A DNA stretch of 64,000 bases from Paraburkholderia caballeronis. GTDB taxonomy: Bacteria > Pseudomonadota > Gammaproteobacteria > Burkholderiales > Burkholderiaceae. The stretch lies in contig NZ_FNSR01000001.1 of the NCBI RefSeq assembly GCF_900104845.1, forward strand, positions 1,674,001 to 1,738,000. Reading direction: 5' to 3'. Shown piece by piece: positions 30,024 through 44,524 of this stretch. The notes beneath the pieces are model-generated. The model ran no database searches, was not told the origin of the DNA, and saw only the letters and a list, made by a program, of their open reading frames with translations. Each line of letters starts with the position of its first letter. Position 1 is the stretch's first letter. The translations under genes were made by a program, and so were the position numbers.

Positions 30024-30812
30024 ATGTGGATCGACACGCATTGCCATCTCGACGCAGCGGAATTCGACGCGGACCGCGCCGCGGTGGCCGACGCCGCGCG
30101 TCGCGCGGGGGTCGCGCGGGTCGTGATTCCGGCCGTCGCGCGCGAGAACTTCGCGACCGTGCGCGAGCTTGCGCACCGGCTCGACGGCGGCGTGTACGCG
30201 CTCGGCATCCATCCGCTCTATACGCCGCAGGCGCGCGACGACGATCTCGACCTGCTGCGCCGTGAGATCGAGGCGAGCCTCGACGATCCGCGTTTCGTCG
30301 GCATCGGCGAGATCGGCCTCGACTTCTTCGTGCCGGGCCTCGACGCCGCGCGGCAGCAGCACTTCTACGACGCGCAACTGCGGCTTGCGCGCGACTACGA
30401 CCTGCCGGCGATCTGCCACGTGCGCAAGTCGCAGGACCCGGTGTTGAAGGGGCTGCGCAAATACGGCGTGCGGCGCGGCATCGCGCATGCGTTCAACGGC
30501 AGCTTCCAGCAGGCGCACGCGTATGTCGATCACGGGATGCATCTCGGTTTTGGCGGCAACCTGACGTTCGAGCGCGCGTTGCAGATTCGCCGCCTGGCGC
30601 AGCAACTGCCGCTCGACGCGATCGTGATGGAAACCGACGCGCCGGACATCTCGCCCTCATGGCTCTATCGCGAGCGCAACACGCCGGACCAGGTGCCGCG
30701 CATCGGCGAAGTGCTCGCGCAACTGCGCGGCATCGGACCGGACGAGCTTGCCCTTGGCACGACGGCCAACGCTCGCGCGGCGCTGCCGCGGCTCGCGCTT
30801 TCGCCGGCATAA
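30024..30812 (+). CDS. TatD-family metal-dependent hydrolase
   Basis: TIM-barrel metallohydrolase of the TatD/YcfH/YjjV group, which includes 3'-5' DNases/RNases and D-aminoacyl-tRNA hydrolases. 262 aa. Metal-binding residues are visible: HCH at H6/H8, E (GIGEIGLDFF), a His in ICHVRKSQDPVL, a His in IAHAFNGS and the D in ETDAPDI. Start is ATG at 30024, 89 bp after lolD. It is co-directional with comEC, which begins 75 bp later. The exact substrate is not evident. Confidence 0.92.
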   Translation: MWIDTHCHLDAAEFDADRAAVADAARRAGVARVVIPAVARENFATVRELAHRLDGGVYALGIHPLYTPQARDDDLDLLRREIEASLDDPRFVGIGEIGLDFFVPGLDAARQQHFYDAQLRLARDYDLPAICHVRKSQDPVLKGLRKYGVRRGIAHAFNGSFQQAHAYVDHGMHLGFGGNLTFERALQIRRLAQQLPLDAIVMETDAPDISPSWLYRERNTPDQVPRIGEVLAQLRGIGPDELALGTTANARAALPRLALSPA

Positions 30813-30887
30813 TCGTTCGCATACGGTTCGGCGGTCGCCCGCGCGCCGCGGTCGGCGGCGCATGCAGGGCCGCCGCGCGGAGGTCGA

Positions 30888-33422
30888 ATGCGGGCGGTGT
30901 GGGGCGGGTTCGCGCTGGGCGTGATCGGGTTGCAGCAGCAGGCGGTGTTGCCGTCGTGGCGCGGGTGGCTTGCCGTGATCGCGCTGGCGGTTGCGTCGTT
31001 GGCGTGGGCCGTTCGCTTGCGTGTTTCCCTTGGTTCCTTCTCATGTACCGGCGACCGCTGGCGTGCGGCGAGCGGCTGGGCCGGCGTGTGGATCGCCGCC
31101 GCGTGCGTGGGTTTCGGTTATGCGGCGTGGCGAGCCGACGTGCGGCTCGCGCGGGCGCTGCCGGCCGCTTGGGAAGCGCGCGAGTTGACGGTGAGCGGTT
31201 ATCTCGCGAGCGGACCGTCGCTCGACGCGAACGGCGCACGTTTTCTGTTCGCGGTCGAAGCGTGGACGAAACCCGAACCGGTTGGCGACGCGCGGCTGCC
31301 GGCGACGATCCAGTTGCTGTGGCCGGGCCGCGACGCCCCGTTGCCCGCGCTCGAACCGGGCATGCGCTGGCGTTTGCCGGTGCGGCTGAAGCGGCCGCAC
31401 GGCAACGGCAATTTCGGACTGCGCGATGCCGAAGTCGCGATGCTCGAACGCGACGTGCGCGCGACGGGTTACGTGAGCGCGCCGCGGCGCGCGGCGCGTG
31501 ATCCTCGCGATGCGCGCGGCCTTGGCGTCGCGATCGAGCGGGTGCGCTGGCGCGTGCATCGGCGGATCGACGCGGTGCTTGCGGATGCACCGCATCGCGG
31601 GATCGTCGTCGCGCTCGCGACCGGCGCGCAGGATGCCGTGACCGACGCGGACTGGCGGCTGATGCGCCGCACCGGCACCACCCATTTGATCGCGATCTCC
31701 GGGCTGCATCTGGCGTTCGTCGCGGCGCTTGCCGGCGGGTTCGCGGGCGCGGTGTGGCGGCGGTTGCGCTGGCGGGGACGGCCTGCGCCGTTGATCGCGC
31801 CGGCGCAAACGGTCGCGTTATGGAGCGCGGTGATCGCGGCGATTGCGTATGCGGCGCTCGCGGGGTTCAACGTGCCGGTGCAGCGCGCGCTGTGGATGCT
31901 TTTGGCGGCGGCGCTCGCGCTTGCGACGGGCCGCAACGTCGCGCGCTCGCAGACGCTCGGCTGGGCGCTCGGCCTCGTGCTGCTGAACGATCCGTGGGCG
32001 GTTGCGTCGGCGGGGTTCTGGCTGTCGTTCTGCGCGGTCGGGGCGATCCTGTTCGTGGTGGCCGGCGACATGCCGATGCGTCATCACGATCGCTCCTTTC
32101 ATGACGACGACGCGCAGAGAGGGGCTTCGCACCTCGGAACGAAACTGCGCGCCTTGTGCATTTCCGCCGGCGAGCGGATGCGTCGCAGCGCCCGCGTGCA
32201 ATACGCGGTGACGCTCGCGCTCGCGCCGATCACGCTGTACTGGTTCGCGCAGATGCCGCTGATCGGCCCGCTCGCGAACGCGTTCGCGATTCCATGGGTT
32301 AGCGCGCTCGTGACGCCCGCCGTGCTCGCGGGCATCGTGCTGCCGAAACCGCTTGACGCGTTCGCGCTGCATGCCGCGCATCGGCTGTTCGAACTGCTGG
32401 CGATGGGACTCGACGCGGTGGCGAAACCGTCGTGGGCCGTGCTGCATCTGGCGCAGCCGGGGCCGTGGGCGCTCGGCTGCGCGGCGCTCGGCATCGCGTG
32501 GTGCCTTGCGCCGCGTGGCTGGCCGCTGCGCTGGGCCGCGCCGGTCACATGGCTGCCGCTGCTGCTGCCCGCGCCGTTTTCGATGCAGTCGACCGGCGCG
32601 TTTCGCGTGACCGCGCTCGACGTCGGGCAGGGCACGTCGGTGCTCGTCGAAACCGCGCGGCACGCGCTGCTGTTCGACGCCGGCCCCGGTCCCGAATCGA
32701 CGCATGCCGGCGAGCGGATCGTCGTGCCGTATCTGCATGCGCATGGCGTGCGGCGACTCGATGCGCTGATGATCAGCCACGACGATTCCGATCATGCGGG
32801 CGGCGCGGCGGCGGTGCTCGACGAGATCCGCGTCGATACGTTCGTCGGCGGGTTGCTGCGGTCGCATCCGCTGTGGGACGACGCGCGCGGCGCGGGCGCG
32901 GCGGCGTTGCAGTGCGCGGCGGGCCAGCACTGGCAATGGGACGGCGTCGATTTCGACGTGCTGTGGCCGGACGCCGGCCCGTTGTCGGGCAAGCCGAACG
33001 AGCATTGCTGCGTGCTGCGCGTATCGACGCATGCGCGCGCGCCTGCGGATCCTGCGGACACGCGCGTCGCCGCGCTGCTCGCCGCCGACATCGAGGCGCC
33101 GGCCGAGCGCGCTCTGCTTGCGCGCGACTCGGCCGCCCTGCACGCGCAGGTGCTGGTCGTCCCGCATCACGGCAGCCGCACGTCGTCGACCGAGCCTTTC
33201 CTCGACGCCGTCGGACCGCTCGTCGCGATATTTCAGGTAGGCTACCTGAACCGTTTTCATCACCCGCAACAAGGCGTCTATGCGCGATACGAAGCGCGGC
33301 ACATCACGCTCGCGCGCAGCGACGCGGACGGCGCGGTGCGCGTCGAAGCCAGCGGGACTGTGTTGAACGTCGAACGCTATCGCGACACGCAGCGCCGCTA
33401 CTGGATGACGCCGCCCGAATGA
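30888..33422 (+). CDS. comEC: DNA uptake channel ComEC/Rec2
   Basis: Inner-membrane channel that carries single-stranded DNA into the cytoplasm during natural transformation. 844 aa. Residues 1-100 contain short hydrophobic helices; a periplasmic DUF4131-type region (about 70-210) precedes the competence core of helices (about 230-560), with RRTGTTHLIAISGLHLAFV as recognisable block; a C-terminal metallo-beta-lactamase domain (about 575-820) carries SHDDSDHAGG (H631-H636). Start is ATG at 30888. Presence suggests competence potential; it does not by itself show that uptake occurs. Confidence 0.95.
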   Translation: MRAVWGGFALGVIGLQQQAVLPSWRGWLAVIALAVASLAWAVRLRVSLGSFSCTGDRWRAASGWAGVWIAAACVGFGYAAWRADVRLARALPAAWEARELTVSGYLASGPSLDANGARFLFAVEAWTKPEPVGDARLPATIQLLWPGRDAPLPALEPGMRWRLPVRLKRPHGNGNFGLRDAEVAMLERDVRATGYVSAPRRAARDPRDARGLGVAIERVRWRVHRRIDAVLADAPHRGIVVALATGAQDAVTDADWRLMRRTGTTHLIAISGLHLAFVAALAGGFAGAVWRRLRWRGRPAPLIAPAQTVALWSAVIAAIAYAALAGFNVPVQRALWMLLAAALALATGRNVARSQTLGWALGLVLLNDPWAVASAGFWLSFCAVGAILFVVAGDMPMRHHDRSFHDDDAQRGASHLGTKLRALCISAGERMRRSARVQYAVTLALAPITLYWFAQMPLIGPLANAFAIPWVSALVTPAVLAGIVLPKPLDAFALHAAHRLFELLAMGLDAVAKPSWAVLHLAQPGPWALGCAALGIAWCLAPRGWPLRWAAPVTWLPLLLPAPFSMQSTGAFRVTALDVGQGTSVLVETARHALLFDAGPGPESTHAGERIVVPYLHAHGVRRLDALMISHDDSDHAGGAAAVLDEIRVDTFVGGLLRSHPLWDDARGAGAAALQCAAGQHWQWDGVDFDVLWPDAGPLSGKPNEHCCVLRVSTHARAPADPADTRVAALLAADIEAPAERALLARDSAALHAQVLVVPHHGSRTSSTEPFLDAVGPLVAIFQVGYLNRFHHPQQGVYARYEARHITLARSDADGAVRVEASGTVLNVERYRDTQRRYWMTPPE

Positions 33423-33479
33423 CGCGGGGTGGACACGGCGCGCGACGGCACGCATACCAATCATGGAGACCGCGACGAC

Positions 33480-38669
<5,190 letters not shown>

Positions 38670-38761
38670 CCTGGCGCAGGCGGCCCGTTGCCGTCCTACT
38701 TCGACCTCACTCGCCGCCCTGCGTATAGCGCAGGGCGGCGCGCATTTATCCGACACCTTTC

Positions 38762-39208
38762 ATGCGGCTTGTCACTGTCGTCCTGATCGTCCTGCTGGTC
38801 CTGATCCAGTACCCGCTCTGGTGGGGCCACGGCGGCTGGCTGCGCGTCCACGAGTTGCAGCAGCAGCTCGCGAAGCAGTTGCAGCAGAATTCGGACGAGA
38901 AGCTGCGCAACGAGCGCATCGCCGGCGAAGTACAGGATCTGCAGAACGGCACCGCGGCCGTCGAGGAGCGCGCGCGCTACGAGATGGGGATGGTGAAGGA
39001 CAGCGAAGTGTTCGTGCAGTTCGTGTCGCCGAACGCGGCGGCTGCGGCGGCGCAGAACGCTCCGTCGTCGAATACGTCCACGCGGGGCGAGATGTCGGCC
39101 GCGCCGGTGCGGGTGGTGCCGAACCCGGTGTCGCGCGTGCCCGAGCGCAAGCGCGGGCACACGAAAGACGCAAAGGACACGAAAGAGGCGAAGAAAAAGG
39201 CGGGATGA
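38762..39208 (+). CDS. ftsB: Cell division protein FtsB
   Basis: Bitopic protein of the FtsQLB divisome complex. 148 aa. It has an N-terminal membrane helix (residues 3-18), a Leu/Gln-rich coiled coil (about 28-65: [21 protein letters not shown]), and the C-terminal ARYEMGMV block of the family. Residues after about 95 form an Ala/Ser- then Lys-rich tail not found in the 103-aa E. coli protein. It follows eno and ends at a terminator. Confidence 0.93.
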   Translation: MRLVTVVLIVLLVLIQYPLWWGHGGWLRVHELQQQLAKQLQQNSDEKLRNERIAGEVQDLQNGTAAVEERARYEMGMVKDSEVFVQFVSPNAAAAAAQNAPSSNTSTRGEMSAAPVRVVPNPVSRVPERKRGHTKDAKDTKEAKKKAG

Positions 39209-39286
39209 CGTTTGCACCAGCCGTTGCGTCGTTCGTCGTTCGCGCAGCGAATCGTGCGAACGACGTGTATGTCGGTGGCGGAGCAA

Positions 39287-39317
39287 AGCAAAAGGCGCGG
39301 TGTCAGAACCGCGCCTT
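39287..39317. terminator. Terminator after ftsB
   Basis: AAAAGGCGCGGT...ACCGCGCCTTTTTT, a 12-bp stem with A- and T-tracts, lies about 80 bp past ftsB and before the convergent lipoprotein gene. It can serve both strands. Coordinates are good to a few bases. Confidence 0.85.
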
Positions 39318-39361
39318 TTTTCGTTTGGGCATGCCGCCGCGCAACCGCGCGCGTTCGGAGC

Positions 39362-39757
39362 CTACCAGCCCCAACCCCAGCCCGGATAACCGTAGCCGAT
39401 GCCGGTGCCCCAGCCCGGTCCCCATCTGCCGCCGTAGTAGCTGCCGTACAGCGTGACCGGCGGCGCATACGCGCGCGACCATGCCTGCGCGGCTGCTTCG
39501 TCGGCCATCGCGCGATCCTGGTCCGCGAGCACCTGGCGGTCGATCGCGTCGTAGCGTTGCCGTTCTTCGGGCGTCAGCGGTTGCGCGGCGGCCGCGACGC
39601 CGGACTGGTCGGCGGGCAGGCGGCTATAGATCGGCGCGGGTCCGGGCGGCTCCAGCATGCATCCGCCGAGCGCGAGCGCGCCGCCGAGCAGCGCGAGTGT
39701 CGTCGTGCGGGCCAGCGTGCCCAGCGGACTACGCGTGTGGCTTTTTTCCGTCGTCAT
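39362..39757 (-). CDS. Small lipoprotein with Gly/Tyr/Trp-rich C-terminus
   Basis: 131-aa protein of unknown function. A signal peptide with lipobox LALGGC (Cys near residue 34) points to membrane anchoring. The mature part contains a charged helical segment (LTPEERQRYDAIDRQVLADQDRAMADEA pattern) and a C-terminal 30 residues dominated by Gly, Tyr and Trp, ending GWGWGW. Start is ATG at 39755-39757 behind AAGGGAAAC. It stands 126 bp after hslO on the minus strand and may be in the same transcript. No known family was recognised. Confidence 0.75.
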   Translation of the reverse strand: MTTEKSHTRSPLGTLARTTTLALLGGALALGGCMLEPPGPAPIYSRLPADQSGVAAAAQPLTPEERQRYDAIDRQVLADQDRAMADEAAAQAWSRAYAPPVTLYGSYYGGRWGPGWGTGIGYGYPGWGWGW

Positions 39758-39883
39758 GTTTGTTTCCCTTCTGTCGGATACCGAAGCAACGCCCGCTTGC
39801 GGCACTCGACGAACAGGCGGCTGCGCTTCGACTTCCGTCGGTACGCGCCGTGATCCGCGGCGCGCACCAGGAGCCGGCCACGG

Positions 39884-40849
39884 TCAGTGGCGTTGCCCGT
39901 CGGCGGGGGCGACTCCCTCTGAGAGCCCGGTGACGACGAAAAGTTGCGCGACGTCGACCGGGTCGAACTCGTAGCGCTGGTTGCAGTATTCGCAGTGGAC
40001 CTCGACGTGCCCGCGTTCCTCGATCACGCTATCGACCTCGGCGCGGCCGAGCATCCGCAGCATCGCGCCGACCTTCTCGCGCGAGCACGAGCACTGGAAG
40101 CGCGCGCCGGCCGGCTCGAAGTGATGAACGTTTTCCTGCCAGAAGAGCCGGCGGAACACGGTCTCCGGTTCCTGTTCGAGCAGTTCGTCGCGCGAGAGCG
40201 TCGCGCTCAGCGTGCATACGCGCTCCCACGTGTCGGCGTCGAGTTCGCCCGGATGCGGGACGATGCCGCCGTCGCCCGGCAGTTTCTGCAGCAGCATGCC
40301 GACCGCGCGATCGTCGTTCGCGGCGAGCCACATCCGCGTGTCGAGCTGCTCCGAATGACGCATGTAGTGTTCGAGGACCGACGCGATCGACGGCAGCGGG
40401 CCGTCGTCGCCGTTCAGCGGCACGATGCCCTGATACGGCTGCTGGCCCGGCTGCTTGTTCGCCGGGTCGAGCGTGATCACGCAGCGGCCGTGGCCGCTCG
40501 CGTTCACGAGGTCCGTGAGCGACACGTCGCCGTCGAGCGTCGCGGCCGCTTCTTCGGAGAGCCGCGCGGTCGCGCGCATCGACAGGTCGGAACTGCACTG
40601 CACGACCAGCATCTTGACCGGGCCGTCGCCGAAGATCTGCATGATCAGCGTGCCGTCGAACTTCAGGTTCGCGGACAGCAGCGCGCACGCGGCCATCATC
40701 TCGCCGAGCACCGTGCGCACCGGCGCCGGGTACTGGCGGCGCGTCAGCACCTCCTGCCAGGTGTTGCGCAGCGACACGATCTCGCCGCGCACCGGGGCCG
40801 TACTGAACATGAATTTCTGCAACTGGTCGTTCACCATCTTTTCCTTCAT
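39884..40849 (-). CDS. hslO: Redox-regulated chaperone Hsp33
   Basis: Cytoplasmic holdase activated when oxidation releases its zinc. 321 aa (E. coli 292). Zinc ligands are C253 and C255 (CSC) and C286 and C289 (CEYC), the family pattern C-x-C...C-x2-C. The N-terminal substrate domain opens with VNDQLQKFMFSTAPVRGEIV. Start is ATG at 40847-40849. It begins 34 bp after the carbonic-anhydrase gene on the minus strand, so the two likely form an operon. Confidence 0.96.
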   Translation of the reverse strand: MKEKMVNDQLQKFMFSTAPVRGEIVSLRNTWQEVLTRRQYPAPVRTVLGEMMAACALLSANLKFDGTLIMQIFGDGPVKMLVVQCSSDLSMRATARLSEEAAATLDGDVSLTDLVNASGHGRCVITLDPANKQPGQQPYQGIVPLNGDDGPLPSIASVLEHYMRHSEQLDTRMWLAANDDRAVGMLLQKLPGDGGIVPHPGELDADTWERVCTLSATLSRDELLEQEPETVFRRLFWQENVHHFEPAGARFQCSCSREKVGAMLRMLGRAEVDSVIEERGHVEVHCEYCNQRYEFDPVDVAQLFVVTGLSEGVAPADGQRH

Positions 40850-40883
40850 CGAATCGTCGGGCGGCGGCCCGGCGTCCGGCCGT

Positions 40884-41408
40884 TCAGCCGATCCGCACGA
40901 GCTGCGCCTTGAAATAGTCGCGGCGGGTCGCGTAGCCGTCCGCGTTGCGACGCAGGCCGGCGATTTCCGCGTCGGACAGCTCGCGGACCACCTTCGCGGG
41001 CGCGCCGAGAATCAGCGAGTTGTCGGGGAATATCTTGCCTTCGGTCACGACCGCGCCGGCCGCGACCAGACAGTTGCGGCCGATCACCGCACCATTCAAG
41101 ACCACCGCCTGAATGCCGACCAGCGAGCCTTCCTTCACCGTGCAGCCGTGCAGCATCGCCTGATGGCCGACCGTCACGTTGTCTTCGAGCGTCAGCGGGA
41201 AGCCCGGGTCCGCATGCAGCACCGCCGCTTCCTGGATGTTCGTGCGCGCGCCGACCGTGATCGGCTCGTTGTCGCCGCGCAGCGTCGCGCCGAACCAGAC
41301 GCTCGCCTCCTGCGCGATCGACACGTTGCCGATGATCGCCGCGTTGTCGGCGACGAACACGCTCTCGTGAATGGTCGGCGCAGCGTCGCCAAGCTTGTAG
41401 ATTGCCAC
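40884..41408 (-). CDS. Gamma-class carbonic anhydrase-like protein
   Basis: Left-handed beta-helix protein of the gamma-CA/YrdA family, 174 aa. Hexapeptide repeats run through most of the length (IGNVSIAQEASVWFGA..., ITVGARTNIQEAAVLH), and metal-type histidines appear in HADPGF and VGHQAMLHG. It starts with GTG at 41406-41408 behind AAGGAGACGC. Members are trimeric; CO2 hydration is established for some but not all YrdA-like proteins, so activity is inferred. It is divergent from the DUF455 gene. Confidence 0.92.
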   Translation of the reverse strand: MAIYKLGDAAPTIHESVFVADNAAIIGNVSIAQEASVWFGATLRGDNEPITVGARTNIQEAAVLHADPGFPLTLEDNVTVGHQAMLHGCTVKEGSLVGIQAVVLNGAVIGRNCLVAAGAVVTEGKIFPDNSLILGAPAKVVRELSDAEIAGLRRNADGYATRRDYFKAQLVRIG

Positions 41409-41569
41409 GGTGGTGCGTCTCCTTGGTTTGCGGGGCGCCGCCGGTGGGGCGCGGTGCGGTTGAATCGCGTATTGTAAACGGTTGCGCGCGGCCCGCTGCC
41501 GCATCCTCGCTGCGCGTTTCGTCCCGTCCGCCGTCCGTTTGCCGTTCGTTCCCGTATTGCCGCGATGAG

Positions 41570-42454
41570 ATGAGTGCCGACCGCTTGACCGCTCCTTCCT
41601 TGACCGTTTCTTCCGATTCCGCCGCCGCGTGCTGGCGCGCCCTCGCGCTCGACGCGCTGCGCGAATGCGATCCGTCAGCGAAGGCCGACGCGGTCCGCGC
41701 GCTGCGCGCGCGCGCGACAGCGGACGAACCGCGCGACGGCGCATGGTTTCCGGAGCGCGTGTTCGATGCGCCCGCCGATCTGCCGGGCCGGCCCACGTGT
41801 CCGGAACTGGTCGAGCCGCGCGGTCTCGGACGGCGCAGCATGAGCACGCCGCACGGCCGGGTCGTGCTGCTGCATGCGCTCGCGCACATCGAGTTCAACG
41901 CGATCAATCTCGCGCTCGACGCGGTGTGGCGCTTTCCGCGGATGCCCGCTGCGTTCTACGCCGACTGGCTGAAGGTCGCGGCGGAGGAGGCGTATCACTT
42001 TTCGCTGCTGCGCGCGCGTCTCGCGGACTACGGCCATGCGTACGGCGACTTTCCCGCGCACAACGGTCTGTGGGAGATGTGCGAGCGCACGCGCGACGAC
42101 GTGCTCGCGCGGATGGCGCTCGTGCCGCGCACGCTGGAGGCGCGCGGCCTCGACGCGTCTCCGCCGATCCGCGCGCGGCTGAAGCAGGCCGGCGACGACG
42201 TATCCGCCGGCATCCTCGACGTGATCCTGCGCGACGAGGTCGGGCACGTGCGGATCGGCAACCACTGGTTCCGTCATCTGTGCGGCGAGCGGGGGCTCGA
42301 TCCGCATGATGCGTGGCGGGATCTCGCGGCCCGCTATCATGCGCCGCGTCTGCGCGGTCCGTTCAATTTCGACGCGCGCCGCTCGGCCGGTTTCGACGAC
42401 GCCGAACTCGACGCGCTCGTCGCGCAGGACGCGGACGACCCAGCGCGGCCATAA
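41570..42454 (+). CDS. DUF455 ferritin-like protein
   Basis: 294-aa member of the DUF455 family, predicted four-helix ferritin-like fold. Carboxylate/His metal positions are visible in HIEFNAINLALD, EEAYHFSLL and DEVGHVRIG, typical of di-iron proteins. No signal peptide. Start is ATG at 41570; the upstream in-frame region to 41402 is not family-like. It is divergent from the carbonic anhydrase gene, with about 160 bp between. Reaction unknown. Confidence 0.88.
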   Translation: MSADRLTAPSLTVSSDSAAACWRALALDALRECDPSAKADAVRALRARATADEPRDGAWFPERVFDAPADLPGRPTCPELVEPRGLGRRSMSTPHGRVVLLHALAHIEFNAINLALDAVWRFPRMPAAFYADWLKVAAEEAYHFSLLRARLADYGHAYGDFPAHNGLWEMCERTRDDVLARMALVPRTLEARGLDASPPIRARLKQAGDDVSAGILDVILRDEVGHVRIGNHWFRHLCGERGLDPHDAWRDLAARYHAPRLRGPFNFDARRSAGFDDAELDALVAQDADDPARP

Positions 42455-42519
42455 GCGGCCGTAAGCGATCTTGAGCGGCCGCCCGAACGAAGCGGCCCGG
42501 GCGCGCCGACCGCAGCCCG

Positions 42520-42525
42520 TATAAT
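42520..42525 (+). promoter_or_regulatory. Candidate -10 box for the hydrolase gene at 42558
   Basis: TATAAT 32 bp before the ATG, just past the DUF455 gene. No convincing -35 was found. Confidence 0.4.
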
Positions 42526-42557
42526 CGAACGACCATTCGCCCGCCTTTTCGCGTTCC

Positions 42558-43442
42558 ATGAATCTTTCCCGCTCCGAATTCGTCGACGTCAACGGCATCC
42601 GCGTGCACGTGCGGCGCTGGGGCCGGCCCGACGCGCCGGTCCTCTTCATGCTGCACGGCTGGATGGACGTCGCCGCGTCATTCCAGTTCGTCGTCGACGC
42701 GCTCGGCGACCGCTGGCAGGTGATCGCGCCGGACCTGCGCGGCTTCGGCCTGTCCGACTGGCCGGTGGCCTCGCGCGGCGGCGGCGGCTACTGGTTCCCG
42801 GACTATCTCGCGGACCTCGACGCGCTGCTCGACCATTACGCGCCGGCCGGCGAAGTGAATCTCGTCGGCCACAGCCTCGGCGCGAACGTCGTCTGCGCGT
42901 ATGCGGGCGTGCGGCCCGGGCGCGTGCGGCGCGTCGTCGATCTCGAAGGTTTCGGCCTGCGCGCGGCGAGCGCGGACGAAGCGCCGGGCCGCCTGCGCGG
43001 ATGGCTCGACGAACTGCGCGAGCCGCCGACGCTGCGTCGTTATCCGACGCTCGATGCGGTCGCGGCGCGCCTCGTGAAGACGAATCCGCGGCTTGCCGCA
43101 TCGCGCGCGCGGTTCCTCGCGGAGCACTGGTCGAAGCCGGACGGCGAAGGCGGTTACGCGCTGCTTGCCGATCCGGCGCACAAGATGCACGGCCCGCTGC
43201 TGTACCGGCTCGAAGAGATCACGGCGATCTGGTCGCAGGTCCGCGCGAAGGTGCTGCACGTCGAGGCGGCCGGGTCGCCGACACTCGCGATGATCGCCGG
43301 CCCGGTGCCGCTCGACCAGTTCAAGGCGCGGTTCCGCGCGTTTCCGGACTGGCGTGAGCGGATCATCGACGAGGCCGGCCACATGGTTCATCACGATCAG
43401 CCGGAGCAGGTCGCGGCGCTGATCGACGCGTTCTGCGGATGA
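42558..43442 (+). CDS. Alpha/beta-hydrolase
   Basis: 294-aa alpha/beta-hydrolase fold enzyme. The oxyanion segment is LHGWMDVAASF, nucleophile Ser106 is in GHSLGANV, and the catalytic His is likely in EAGHMVHHDQPE near the C-terminus. Start is ATG at 42558, downstream of a TATAAT box. It stands between the DUF455 gene and yciV, transcribed rightward. Substrate unknown. Confidence 0.93.
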   Translation: MNLSRSEFVDVNGIRVHVRRWGRPDAPVLFMLHGWMDVAASFQFVVDALGDRWQVIAPDLRGFGLSDWPVASRGGGGYWFPDYLADLDALLDHYAPAGEVNLVGHSLGANVVCAYAGVRPGRVRRVVDLEGFGLRAASADEAPGRLRGWLDELREPPTLRRYPTLDAVAARLVKTNPRLAASRARFLAEHWSKPDGEGGYALLADPAHKMHGPLLYRLEEITAIWSQVRAKVLHVEAAGSPTLAMIAGPVPLDQFKARFRAFPDWRERIIDEAGHMVHHDQPEQVAALIDAFCG

Positions 43443-43596
43443 ACGCGCGGACCCGAAGCGGGCGCACAACGACGGCGCTGTTCGGCCGCGCAGGCGGCCC
43501 GATAGCGACGCCCGCGCGCGCATGGCGCGTCCGGTCGCGCCGTTCACGCTTTGTCGCGTTGCAGTAGAATCGACGCAGGATCTTTTCTGGATAGCG

Positions 43597-44427
43597 ATGA
43601 ACGCCGACCTCCACTGTCACTCCACCGTTTCCGACGGCCAACTGGCCCCGGCCGCCGTCGCGCGGCGGGCACAGGCCGGTGGCGTGACGCTGTGGTCGCT
43701 GACCGATCACGACGAAGTCGGCGGCCAGCAGGAGGCGCGGACAACGGCCGAGGCGCTCGGGATGCGCTACCTGTGCGGCGTCGAGATTTCGGTCACGTGG
43801 GCGTCGCGCACCGTGCATATCGTCGGGCTCGGCATCGATCCGGACAACCCGACGCTCGTCGACGGCCTCGCGCGGATGCGCAGCGGCCGTGATTCGCGCG
43901 CGGAAGCGATCGGCGCGCGCCTGGCGGAACTCGGCATCGACGGCGCGTACGAAGGCGCGCTGCGCTACGTGTCGAACCCGGACCTGATCTCGCGGACCCA
44001 CTTCGCGCGTTTCCTCGTGGAGGCCGGCCATGTCGCGTCGGTGCAGGACGCGTTCACGCGCTACCTCGGCGACGACAAACCCGGTTACGTGCCGTACCGC
44101 TGGGCGAAACTCGAAGACTCGATCGCGTGGATCAAGGCGGCGGGCGGCGAGGCGGTCGTCGCGCATCCGGGCCGCTACGCGTATACGCCGGTGCAATTCG
44201 GCGCGCTGTTCGGCGAGTTCATCGATCTGGGCGGCAAGGCGATCGAAGTCGTCACCGGCAGCCACACGCCGGACCAGTACGCCGAGTACGCGAACGTCGC
44301 GCGCCGTTACGGCTTCGAGGCGTCGCGCGGCTCGGACTTCCATGCGCCAGGCCCGGACTCGGTCGAGCCCGGCAGTCTGCCGCCGCTTCCCTCCGATCTG
44401 AAGCCCGTCTGGGAGCGATGGCTGTAG
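43597..44427 (+). CDS. yciV: PHP-domain nucleoside bisphosphate phosphatase / 5'-3' RNase (YciV, RNase AM)
   Basis: 276-aa PHP metallo-phosphoesterase. The N-terminal metal motif is DLHCHSTVSDG (H6, H8), followed by LTDHDEVGG, a His in RTVHIVGLGID, a VVAHPGRY block and the C-terminal SDFHAPG. E. coli YciV hydrolyses 3',5'-nucleoside bisphosphates and acts as RNase AM in rRNA 5' maturation. It is followed by yciO, the same pair as in E. coli. TTCACG (43543-43548) and TAGAAT (43565-43570), 16 bp apart, may be its promoter. Start is ATG at 43597. Confidence 0.93.
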   Translation: MNADLHCHSTVSDGQLAPAAVARRAQAGGVTLWSLTDHDEVGGQQEARTTAEALGMRYLCGVEISVTWASRTVHIVGLGIDPDNPTLVDGLARMRSGRDSRAEAIGARLAELGIDGAYEGALRYVSNPDLISRTHFARFLVEAGHVASVQDAFTRYLGDDKPGYVPYRWAKLEDSIAWIKAAGGEAVVAHPGRYAYTPVQFGALFGEFIDLGGKAIEVVTGSHTPDQYAEYANVARRYGFEASRGSDFHAPGPDSVEPGSLPPLPSDLKPVWERWL

Positions 44428-44524
44428 GCCGCGCGCATCGCGCCGCGGCCCGCCGATCCGTTCCCGACCCGCGCCGTCGCGCCCGCTGCGACCGCGTTTC
44501 GTCTTCCGTCAGTTGATAACGGCC

